Assembly (NCBI GenBank): GCA_029101005.1
Contig: JAQXQE010000001.1
Coordinates: 1 to 41,525, forward strand
DNA length: 41,525 nucleotides
Direction: 5' to 3'
Origin: Bacillota bacterium
GTDB lineage: Bacteria > Bacillota > Clostridia > Peptostreptococcales > Anaerovoracaceae
Shown: piece by piece, positions 29,594-36,786 of the stretch
How the letters are laid out: each line of letters starts with the position of its first letter
Numbering within the stretch: the first letter of the stretch is position 1
Notes under the pieces: model-generated
What the model was told of the DNA's origin: nothing
The model's input: the letters and a program-made list of their open reading frames with translations, nothing else
Database searches by the model: none
Translations under genes and position numbers: made by a program

Positions 29594-30058
29594 CTATTTT
29601 AGTTCCGGGTTAGGAGTATTGAGATTTCGATTAAAATATAATTCTGTTACTCCATTGCCTTCAAAAATCTCTAGCATCATATCTAAATGCCATAGGGTTT
29701 CCTTTGCTTTTAACTCTTCAAGTGGCATCCAGAATATTTCTCCCTCTGATGAGGATTGTATACTGCCAGAATATGTGTTGGTTTTATACAAGAAAACCAT
29801 ATAGCGAGAACCATCAAATTCTATCCAGTCCTTAATGCCACAGAACTGAAGATTGCTTATAGTGAGTCCCGTTTCTTCTTGGATTTCTCGTATCATTGAA
29901 TCAACCACGGATTCATTGCTTTCTACATGACCACCATGTAAAATTAATCCTTTTGAGTTGTGTACAAGCTTTTCTTCGACAAGCACATTTCCTTGGTCAT
30001 CATAAATCATACACATATTCGTGAGTTCGACTGGGGTTTTACGATTCATTCGCTCCAC
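29594..30058 (-). CDS. Nudix hydrolase
   Basis: A 154-aa Nudix protein with an intact box matching GX5EX7REUXEEXGU at residues 43-65 (Gly43, Glu49, Arg57-Glu58, Glu61-Glu62, Gly64). Length and layout resemble MutT/8-oxo-dGTP diphosphatase-like enzymes, but the substrate cannot be set. Translation may start at the GTG at 30058, whose AAGGA lies five bases upstream, or at the ATG at 30049. It follows the XRE gene by one base and precedes the glycosylase gene by eight, a tight nucleotide-pool and base-excision pair. Confidence 0.85.
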   Translation of the reverse strand: MERMNRKTPVELTNMCMIYDDQGNVLVEEKLVHNSKGLILHGGHVESNESVVDSMIREIQEETGLTISNLQFCGIKDWIEFDGSRYMVFLYKTNTYSGSIQSSSEGEIFWMPLEELKAKETLWHLDMMLEIFEGNGVTELYFNRNLNTPNPELK

Positions 30059-30059
30059 C

Positions 30060-30263
30060 TCAATCCTTTATTGTTTCCATGATGTCTTCCAACTTACAAT
30101 CCATAGCCTCACAGATTTTGAGAAGAACATCAGTTGTGATGTTTGCACCCTTGCCGAGTTTGGCAATGGAAGCTGCACTGATTCCGGCAGCCTCCTTAAG
30201 GTCGTTTCTATTCATTTCTTTGTCTATTAACATTTTCCATAATTTGTTGTAACTGATTCGCAT
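30060..30263 (-). CDS. XRE-family (HTH_26-type) transcriptional regulator
   Basis: A 67-aa Cro/CI-type helix-turn-helix protein. LKEAAGISAASIAKLGKG is the helix-turn-helix and TTDVLLKICEAMDCKLEDI is the typical family tail. The start at 30263 is preceded by AAGGAGG (30270-30276) with a six-base spacer; a longer open frame upstream has no such signal. It sits 16 bases after the helicase gene in the middle of the minus-strand operon and is a candidate regulator of the downstream nuclease genes (inference). Confidence 0.85.
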   Translation of the reverse strand: MRISYNKLWKMLIDKEMNRNDLKEAAGISAASIAKLGKGANITTDVLLKICEAMDCKLEDIMETIKD

Positions 30264-30279
30264 AATCAACCTCCTTGCT

Positions 30280-33078
30280 TTACAACCAAAAATCACATGA
30301 TTCTTCTTGCTGTTTTTCTGTGAGATAGTTTTTCAAGAGTTCGACATCTTTACTGATATCTCGTGGTCTGATTCGGTTAATAACCTTTTCCTCGACTTCA
30401 GGTGTCCAGTAGATTTTCAATTTTTCCCTGGCTCTTGTGATAGCGGTGTAGAAGATATTGTGTGTTACAAGTTCCTCAACTTCATCTGTAATAACTATCT
30501 TTACAGAGTCATATTCGAGACCTTGTGCTTTGTGTATTGATACAGCATAAGCAATTTGGAATGGTACAACAGTGAAGGAGGTACTTTCATCTCCATCTTC
30601 GTCAGCACTCTTTAATTTGTGTACACAAAATCTAACTAACGATTTTCCTTCGCTTTCCCAACATTCAAGTAGTTCGAGGTTAATACGCCGGAGATCACTT
30701 TCATCTACTATCTTAGGTATCTCAACATCAAACTGAATGCGTTCTTCATGAGTGTCTGGGTCTAAGATTTCAATTCCCTTTATAATTCCCTTCATATTAT
30801 TGTGTATGACAGGGAAAAACCTATCCGAATCAAGGAAGAGAATCGGGTCTCCAACTTTATACTGTTGAATGTCCCATTGAACTGCAGGGTTAGGATTACT
30901 TTCCTGTAAGAATCGGTTGATGTTGTTGATTCCGTATAAGCCGTCATAATTCAGACAAAGGATAGCCTCTCCTGGTTCAAGAGAAGAGAGTAAGGATTCA
31001 TCTACTTTTAAGGAGTAGCTTTCTCTTTCGATGACTTCTTTTGCGGTATCATCCATCTGTCTGACCTTATCCCATAGTTCAAGTAATCGTTCATCCTTGG
31101 TTCGATGAGGCTGGGTAAGTTCAAATACAGCACTTTCCGGTAAAAATGCTTTTAATACCGAGAACCAATTTCCAAATTGAATGGCGTCAATTTGATAAGT
31201 GTCTCCAACCAATAAAAGCATTTCAAAATTTGCCTTTTGAAGAACCTCAACCATATCTTTATTGCTGACGGTACTACACTCATCAATAACCAATAATTTA
31301 TACTTAGCAAAAGCAGACCCTTGGCGTTTGAAACTTTCAATTGTTGAGAAAGTTGTATTTTCTGCATCAATCTTTCGCATCAGGTTCTCTTTTGCTGGAT
31401 TTGTTTGTGTAAGGTATAGTTTGGAATCATCATTTAAGTAGTGAGAAACATGGTTTATTAGCGTAGATTTTCCTACACCTGCTGAACCGTATATCACACC
31501 AACCTTTGATTCCGAAAATATACGGGTGATGATGTCTTTCTTTTCATCGCAGTCAATTTCGTAATCATCGAACATCAGCCAAATTTCAACATCGGCACTG
31601 TAGTTCTCAATACCTGATTCTGCCAACTCTTGTAATTTTTCAATTACAGTGCAAGTATCGAGTTTGTAATCGTTTATAAATACTTGATTATGTTCAAGCA
31701 TTAAATCACTTTCAGGTCTGTGCCCTGAATAAAGACTGTCGTTATACTGTTCGATGAGTCTTGGGTAATCAGGAAAATTACCTAGTTCATCAACATCAGT
31801 AAAGAGTTGTCCTCTACCTTCAGTGTTGTTCCTTATAAATCTTGCGAACAATTCCGGGCGTTTGTCTTTACACGGAATACAATCAAAAACAGCACCTAAT
31901 TTTGGATTATGGCCAACAGGAGATCTGTTAAATGGTAAAGAGTCAAACTGCCTGCAACCGTTTGATAAGTACAAATTAGAAAGATAACTGTTTCCGGTAT
32001 GTATCCATTCTTCATAGTATTTGCTATAGTATCCGTCTGAATATTGGCCTTTAATAATAACATTGTTCATGTTATAGAGAAGGTATCGCAGCACATTCTT
32101 TCCATTACGACCATTTCGGATAAGTTCTCTGCAGTAATCTAAAATAGGAATAAATACCATAGATTTAAGGCTATTTTTCCATTCAAGAGTAAGCCTATCA
32201 TATGCTTTATCCGGGAAGTCCATTAGAGCAGTCAAAGTGTATTTTGTTCTGGTAAGGAACTCACAGATTAAGCGTTGCTCTGGATATGGTACTCTTTTTT
32301 TCTCTCCTTTTATCAGTTTAATAAAATTTTGAAATTCACAGTCACGAATGGAGACCTCCCAGCCGTCAATAATGATGATAGGCATTGTTTTTCCTAATAT
32401 CTCAATAGTTTCATGTACAAGATGAAACTTCGATGCATAATTGCTTTTGATTGGAAGTTTAGTAAAAGCAATTACTCTGTTAGATTTGGATTTGTTTTTT
32501 CTGTCATCTATAGGTGTAAATGTGATTTCATAATATATTTTTCTGTCTACAAACAGCTGTTTGATTTTCTGAATATAGTATTTATCTTTGCTGTCACTGT
32601 GAAATGCCACGGGATATCGTTCTATTTTTTCAGAAATCTTTTTATAGTATTCCTGTAATGTATCATCTAAATGAAGAGGAAACTTATCTATGTTATGTAA
32701 TACCTCTATACCAAAGTAGTGCCAGATAAGATTTTTTGCTTCTAGCAGGTATTGGTAATACTTAAGCATTAATCGTTCAGAACCGTCTTCATCCAAAGTA
32801 TATTGTGTGGTGACTACTTCCAGGTAATTATGGAATTTATATAGAGTGTACAATTCACTGTTTATCTGTGCAAACTCGGTGGCCTTTTCTATGTTTTCGG
32901 CGGTTATAGGTATGTCCCTGCCGTTGGCATAGAACTTGAGCATGATGTGATTTACGAACTTTGTCAGCTGCTCTAAAATGTCTTGAGAAATAGCACCACG
33001 AGAATTGTTTTCTATTTCATCTAAATGCCTACAGATTACACTATCTATCTTCTTGATAGACTCATCGATTGTTGGCAT
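30280..33078 (-). CDS. RecD-like SF1B helicase with a large uncharacterised N-terminal region
   Basis: A 932-aa protein. The C-terminal 400 residues are an SF1 RecD/TraA-type helicase: Walker A GSAGVGKST (about 531-539), Walker B VIDEC (about 597-601), motif III GDTYQ (about 625-629), QPHR (about 656-659), then AYAVSIHKAQGLEYD and NIFYTAITRARE near the end. The first ~525 residues match no domain I know; a patch at 375-430 (GCRQFDSLPFNRSPVGHNP, NNTEGRGQLFTD) looks conserved. Start chosen at 33078 because GGAGG is seven bases upstream; an ATG at 33084 is too close to it. It is 21 bases after the 458-aa gene. A role in DNA processing or phage defence is inferred. Confidence 0.82.
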   Translation of the reverse strand: MPTIDESIKKIDSVICRHLDEIENNSRGAISQDILEQLTKFVNHIMLKFYANGRDIPITAENIEKATEFAQINSELYTLYKFHNYLEVVTTQYTLDEDGSERLMLKYYQYLLEAKNLIWHYFGIEVLHNIDKFPLHLDDTLQEYYKKISEKIERYPVAFHSDSKDKYYIQKIKQLFVDRKIYYEITFTPIDDRKNKSKSNRVIAFTKLPIKSNYASKFHLVHETIEILGKTMPIIIIDGWEVSIRDCEFQNFIKLIKGEKKRVPYPEQRLICEFLTRTKYTLTALMDFPDKAYDRLTLEWKNSLKSMVFIPILDYCRELIRNGRNGKNVLRYLLYNMNNVIIKGQYSDGYYSKYYEEWIHTGNSYLSNLYLSNGCRQFDSLPFNRSPVGHNPKLGAVFDCIPCKDKRPELFARFIRNNTEGRGQLFTDVDELGNFPDYPRLIEQYNDSLYSGHRPESDLMLEHNQVFINDYKLDTCTVIEKLQELAESGIENYSADVEIWLMFDDYEIDCDEKKDIITRIFSESKVGVIYGSAGVGKSTLINHVSHYLNDDSKLYLTQTNPAKENLMRKIDAENTTFSTIESFKRQGSAFAKYKLLVIDECSTVSNKDMVEVLQKANFEMLLLVGDTYQIDAIQFGNWFSVLKAFLPESAVFELTQPHRTKDERLLELWDKVRQMDDTAKEVIERESYSLKVDESLLSSLEPGEAILCLNYDGLYGINNINRFLQESNPNPAVQWDIQQYKVGDPILFLDSDRFFPVIHNNMKGIIKGIEILDPDTHEERIQFDVEIPKIVDESDLRRINLELLECWESEGKSLVRFCVHKLKSADEDGDESTSFTVVPFQIAYAVSIHKAQGLEYDSVKIVITDEVEELVTHNIFYTAITRAREKLKIYWTPEVEEKVINRIRPRDISKDVELLKNYLTEKQQEESCDFWL

Positions 33079-33099
33079 CAACATTCCTCCTTTCGGTTA

Positions 33100-34476
33100 T
33101 TAATATTCTCCATCATCCCAATCATCAATAAATGCATCATACGGGAATGCTCCTGCAAATTGGTCTGGATGAAGCTTTACATACAAATTGCGTATTTTGG
33201 TTCTGGCATTTCCTAAAGAAGGAGTGACAGAGCCATCGACTAAAAGGCTGTTACTTATATTGTTTAATTCGCCAAGTAAACCAAAAACATGCGACTTTAA
33301 AGATGGATCAGCAAATGTATCTGCTTTTGAAATCCACTTATTTTCATACAAGTCTTTTATTTTACAAGGCAGAGTCATGTCGATTAATGATTCAGCATAG
33401 TTTTCTCCGATGAGAACAACCATAATTTCATCATAATCTGTTGTGAACTCTTGCAGCAGTAAATTGTCTGTCGGAGAGTATGGAGATTCTTCTGTGGGAT
33501 GCTTACTTGGAATCTCGAGGGCTTTTGTATCTGTATTATCTTCGGGGATTGGATATAAACGCACATAAATATCCTTCATTTCAGTTCGCTTTTTAATGGT
33601 CTCTGGTCGAAGGACATCTCGGAGCTGATTGCCTTCTTCAATGGATTCATTCCTAAACCAAAGAATATCAGTATCAGGAATCCATCGTAAAAACTTATCT
33701 GAAATATAGTAGGTGTAATCTCCAAGTACCTGCATTGCATCAACTACAAGCTTTCTTAAACAGGCATCTTGAATTTTTCGCACATCATATTTCCATGATT
33801 GAAGAAAATCATTAATCTCGTCAGCGAGTGATAACTTTGTTCCTTCTCCTGTAGGGTCATGATCCATACAATATGTGAGAAGAGGTTCAACCTGGCTTTT
33901 GAATCGTTCAAGAAAGGCAGAGTCTGTTGGACTTAGTCTATTCACGTCAAGTGTGTCGGTCGAAGTAGCAGGGCTGACTAAATTTGAGATAGCGTTACCC
34001 CATACATCCACAATAGCCTGTCCTGAAGCCAAGACTTTCTCGGTAAGAATATCATGCGGTGTTTTATCACTTTCTTTTTTAGCACTCTTCGGAGTGCTTT
34101 TTCTTTTTTGTGCAGCAGCCGTTGTAAGAATCTCTTCAAACAAATATGCGATTTTCTCTGATGCGTTGTACAGGCTTATATCTTCTATATGAGTTTGAAA
34201 AGCATCGCACAACCTTTGCGTTGTTGCTTCTGGAAAATTATCTAAATACGAAATGAACTGTTCCGGCTCAATGTGTGGTAAAACACGCTTTGCTATATTT
34301 GTAATTTTAGTTTTGCCATTGTAATAGGCCTTAAAAGTGTTTTTGCTTATATCTTCAATTTGTAATAAGCCCTCTTCGGTGATGATTGATTCAAACAGTG
34401 TTCTGGTAAAGACATGAGTGCTGTATGAACCACCGATGATGGGTTTTATTTTTTGTGCAAATTCTGTGAATTCCAT
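33100..34476 (-). CDS. Unknown protein, first gene of the defence-like operon
   Basis: I do not recognise this 458-aa protein. The N-terminal ~120 residues look like a small helical module (ISKNTFKAYYNGKTKITNIA, then EPEQFISYLDNFPE). A Lys-rich low-complexity stretch (about 124-136, KRKSTPKSAKKES) links it to a mixed alpha/beta body. The C-terminus is acidic (DAFIDDWDDGEY). No signal peptide or membrane segment is seen. GAGG precedes the ATG. Its gene lies directly before the RecD-like helicase gene, so the two products probably work together, perhaps as sensor or adaptor and helicase. Function is unassigned. Confidence 0.75.
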   Translation of the reverse strand: MEFTEFAQKIKPIIGGSYSTHVFTRTLFESIITEEGLLQIEDISKNTFKAYYNGKTKITNIAKRVLPHIEPEQFISYLDNFPEATTQRLCDAFQTHIEDISLYNASEKIAYLFEEILTTAAAQKRKSTPKSAKKESDKTPHDILTEKVLASGQAIVDVWGNAISNLVSPATSTDTLDVNRLSPTDSAFLERFKSQVEPLLTYCMDHDPTGEGTKLSLADEINDFLQSWKYDVRKIQDACLRKLVVDAMQVLGDYTYYISDKFLRWIPDTDILWFRNESIEEGNQLRDVLRPETIKKRTEMKDIYVRLYPIPEDNTDTKALEIPSKHPTEESPYSPTDNLLLQEFTTDYDEIMVVLIGENYAESLIDMTLPCKIKDLYENKWISKADTFADPSLKSHVFGLLGELNNISNSLLVDGSVTPSLGNARTKIRNLYVKLHPDQFAGAFPYDAFIDDWDDGEY

Positions 34477-34506
34477 AATCCACCTCTTTCTTCATTACAC
34501 CCAAGA

Positions 34507-34541
34507 CTACCGAAGCCTACCAGCCACTACCAAGTTCTACC
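34507..34541 (-). repeat. Four CTACC/GGTAG direct repeats at exact 10-bp period
   Basis: CTACC occurs at 34507-34511, 34517-34521, 34527-34531 and 34537-34541 (GGTAG on the transcribed minus strand). The 10-bp spacing places each copy on the same face of the helix. They lie between the operon's promoter (34631-34659) and the first start codon (34476), so they could be a multi-copy operator or an element in the 5' untranslated RNA. Confidence 0.75.
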
Positions 34542-34630
34542 GATCCAGTTATCTATAATGAGAAGTGTAAAAAGCAAACAGCGAGTGCTTGCTACTTGTA
34601 AGGCTGTATTGGGGAATTGTTCTACCAAAT

Positions 34631-34659
34631 ATTATATCAGAAAAGAACGCAAAAATCTA
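34631..34659 (-). promoter_or_regulatory. Extended -10 promoter for the seven-gene minus-strand operon
   Basis: On the minus strand TGATATAAT (34631-34639) is an extended -10 with a perfect TATAAT. A weak -35 (TAGATT, 34654-34659) lies 17 bases upstream. The predicted leader to the ATG at 34476 is roughly 145 bases and contains the GGTAG repeats. Confidence 0.65.
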
Positions 34660-34730
34660 CACTTTCACAGTTTGTTAATATGCGTTCGCAGAGAAAATTT
34701 ACAAATGCAGCTATTTTACCTCTCTGACCT

Positions 34731-34761
34731 TTAGTTGAGTTCATTAGGTGGATTCAACTAA
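34731..34761. repeat. Inverted repeat in the divergent region
   Basis: TTAGTTGA (34731-34738) and TCAACTAA (34754-34761) are perfect 8-bp arms with a 15-base centre. They lie between the defence-like operon's promoter and the phage leader, a position suited to a phage repressor operator. No bound protein can be named. Confidence 0.5.
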
Positions 34762-34943
34762 GTGCCAGAGGCACTTAAAAAATAATATCACAAGGCCTGA
34801 TTAGCTATAAGGGCATTGGGATACAGATATCGACATCAACCACAGGACAACCTGTGGAAGGTGTGATAGAGGTACCCTTATTTCCTTATGCCCTTTTTCA
34901 GGCTTCACGGGTCGGTACTTCTATAAGCACCGGCCTTTATTTG
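34760..34943 (+). ncRNA. Structured leader RNA upstream of the phage early genes
   Basis: This stretch lacks a gene but is rich in potential helices: AAGTGCC/GGCACTT (34760-34766 with 34770-34776); a long-range AAGGGCAT/ATGCCCTT pairing (34809-34816 with 34888-34895) followed by a T run; CCACAGG/CCTGTGG (34840-34846 with 34851-34857) nested inside it; and GGTCGGT/ACCGGCC (34910-34916 with 34929-34935, one G-U pair) followed by TTTATTTG. The last two outer hairpins look like terminators, so it may be an attenuating leader or a small RNA. No clear promoter was found. Confidence 0.5.
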
Positions 34944-34989
34944 TTCCCGTTGCCCTTCTGCAAGAACCAGGCAGAAAGGCAGGAACTTT

Positions 34990-35505
34990 ATGAAAATCAA
35001 GATTCGTTATGAGAACGAGTATCAGACCCTTGAGGTCGAAAACGTGGAATTGGAGAGATGGCTTAATATCTCCATTTCAGAAGATGAGAGTCAGGAAGAC
35101 TACGAAAAGAGAATCCAGGATGTAATCGAAGAGAGATTTAACAGACCCGATTACAACAGCTGGCATAAGCATGACCGTCATACTGGCAATGCTTATATGA
35201 AGAGCAAGGACGGAACAGTTGAGGTCAACACCGAAGAAGCAATCATGTACAGAGCAGCTGATAAGTCAGCCTTTGACAGTTCCATTGATGGAGTACATAA
35301 CCAGCTTGAATATGAAGAGTGCTGTGAAACTTTGAGAAGTCTTCTTAAACCTGCAGTGGCAGATATGGTTATTGCCATTGCCCTTGATGGATACACCGTT
35401 GGCGAGTATGCAGCATCAATCGGCGAGAATGCCAATAATGTCAGTCATCGTTACAGACGTGCAATCAACAAATTAAAAAAAGTTTTTTCAAAAACGTCCT
35501 TTTAA
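34990..35505 (+). CDS. Phage sigma-70-like/HTH regulator
   Basis: A 171-aa protein of the kind that begins replication modules of clostridial prophages. The C-terminal 60 residues resemble sigma region 4: LRSLLKPAVADMVIAIALDG, then a helix-turn-helix GYTVGEYAASIGENANNVSHRY and a basic tail. The N-terminal part (about 1-105) is charged and unassigned. AGGA lies five bases before the ATG. The 3' end contains an A7-G-T6-C-A5 run (35475-35494). It probably directs transcription of the phage genes downstream (inference). Confidence 0.7.
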   Translation: MKIKIRYENEYQTLEVENVELERWLNISISEDESQEDYEKRIQDVIEERFNRPDYNSWHKHDRHTGNAYMKSKDGTVEVNTEEAIMYRAADKSAFDSSIDGVHNQLEYEECCETLRSLLKPAVADMVIAIALDGYTVGEYAASIGENANNVSHRYRRAINKLKKVFSKTSF

Positions 35506-35572
35506 CCCTTCTCCCAAGGCTATCAGGTAGGAGGGTGACACCTCCAATAAATTATTTAAGGAGGTAATTCGT

Positions 35573-36340
35573 ATGGAATTACAAGTATTTAACAGCACAG
35601 AGTTTGGCTCTGTAAGAACAGCAACTGTAAATGGTGAGGTTATGTTTGTCGGCAAGGATGTAGCAGACATTCTCGGGTACCAGAACGGTAGTCGAGATAT
35701 CAACCGCCATGTAGATGAAGAGGACAGACACAAGGTCATGATCTTTGATGGTAACCAAGATAAGGAAACCATCATCATCAATGAGTCTGGACTTTACAGT
35801 CTTATCCTTTCAAGCAAGATGCCGAATGCAAAGAAGTTCAAACATTGGGTTACATCAGAAGTTCTTCCGGCTATCCGTAAGTATGGAATGTATGCCATCG
35901 ATGAGATTCTCAATAATCCTGATCTTGCGATTGCAGCACTCACACAGCTTAAGGAAGAGCGTGAGAGAAGAAAGCAGCTTGAATGTATCGCATTGGTTCA
36001 GCGTCAGCAGATCGCAGAACTCCAGCCAAAGGCAAGCTACTATGACCTTATTTTACAGAACAAGAACACAGTTCCTATTACGCAGATTGCAAAGGACTAC
36101 GGTATGAGCGGTCGCAAGTTCAATGAACTTCTTCACGAACTTGGGGTTCAGTACAAGTTCAGAAAGACCTGGCTTTTATATCAGCACTATGCAGAGTGCG
36201 GATACACACAGTCCCGTACCTACGCAATCGATGAGAGCAGAAGTGTGATGCATACCTACTGGACTCAGAAGGGCAGACTTTTCCTTTATGACCTTTTGAA
36301 GAATGAAGGCATCTTGCCAGTTATCGAACAGGAGGGTTAA
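35573..36340 (+). CDS. Phage antirepressor with BRO-N and KilA-C domains
   Basis: A 255-aa protein. Residues 1-105 are a BRO-N domain (FGSVRTATVNGEVMFVGKDV, AKKFKHWVTSEVLPAIRKYG). A linker with a helical EERERRKQLE segment follows, and residues 135-250 are a KilA-C/ANT-type domain (KASYYDLILQNKNTVPITQI, YGMSGRKFNELLHELGVQY). Such proteins counter phage repressors. A strong AAGGAGGT precedes the ATG; a second GGAGG in a small hairpin (35530-35545) sits upstream and may affect initiation. Confidence 0.92.
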   Translation: MELQVFNSTEFGSVRTATVNGEVMFVGKDVADILGYQNGSRDINRHVDEEDRHKVMIFDGNQDKETIIINESGLYSLILSSKMPNAKKFKHWVTSEVLPAIRKYGMYAIDEILNNPDLAIAALTQLKEERERRKQLECIALVQRQQIAELQPKASYYDLILQNKNTVPITQIAKDYGMSGRKFNELLHELGVQYKFRKTWLLYQHYAECGYTQSRTYAIDESRSVMHTYWTQKGRLFLYDLLKNEGILPVIEQEG

Positions 36341-36345
36341 GAGAT

Positions 36346-36786
36346 ATGGGTGTTGATAAGTTTAATCACGAAGGGTACTTTGACCCGACCACATATGAGG
36401 CACTTACCAACATCCACCGTGAGGAAATGGCAGCTGATAAAAAGGCTGCCTATCTTCCTTTGGTGTATGTGTGCAGTCCATATGCTGGTGATGTTGAAAC
36501 CAATGTAAAGAATGCAAAACGATACAGCAGATTCGCTGTTGATGAAAATGCTATCCCGGTAACACCGCATCTTTTATATCCGCAGTTCATGGATGACGGT
36601 AATGAGGCTGAAAGAGAGATGGCTATGCATTTCAATTATGTACTTCTTGGCAAATGCACAGAGGTCTGGGTTTTCGGTGGTGTGATTAGCCGAGGTATGG
36701 CTCGTGAGATTGGTATTGCCAAGAAAAGAAGAATGAAGATCAGATGGTTTACCCAGGATTTGAAGGAGGTCGGAGAATATGATTAA
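36346..36786 (+). CDS. Phage DUF7768/DUF4406-like protein (nucleoside 2-deoxyribosyltransferase fold)
   Basis: A 146-aa protein. VYVCSPYAGDVETNVKNA, then TPHLLYPQFMDDG and VWVFGGVISRGMAREIGIAK, is the usual pattern of small phage proteins with a deoxyribosyltransferase-like Rossmann fold. The catalytic role in phages is not established. It lies six bases after the antirepressor gene and overlaps the primase-helicase gene by eight bases. Confidence 0.82.
   Translation: MGVDKFNHEGYFDPTTYEALTNIHREEMAADKKAAYLPLVYVCSPYAGDVETNVKNAKRYSRFAVDENAIPVTPHLLYPQFMDDGNEAEREMAMHFNYVLLGKCTEVWVFGGVISRGMAREIGIAKKRRMKIRWFTQDLKEVGEYD

Noticed and set aside
34453-34734. 93-aa plus-strand open frame across the divergent region
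   Set aside because: No ribosome binding site and no protein-like composition; it is crossed by the minus-strand promoter and the GGTAG repeats.
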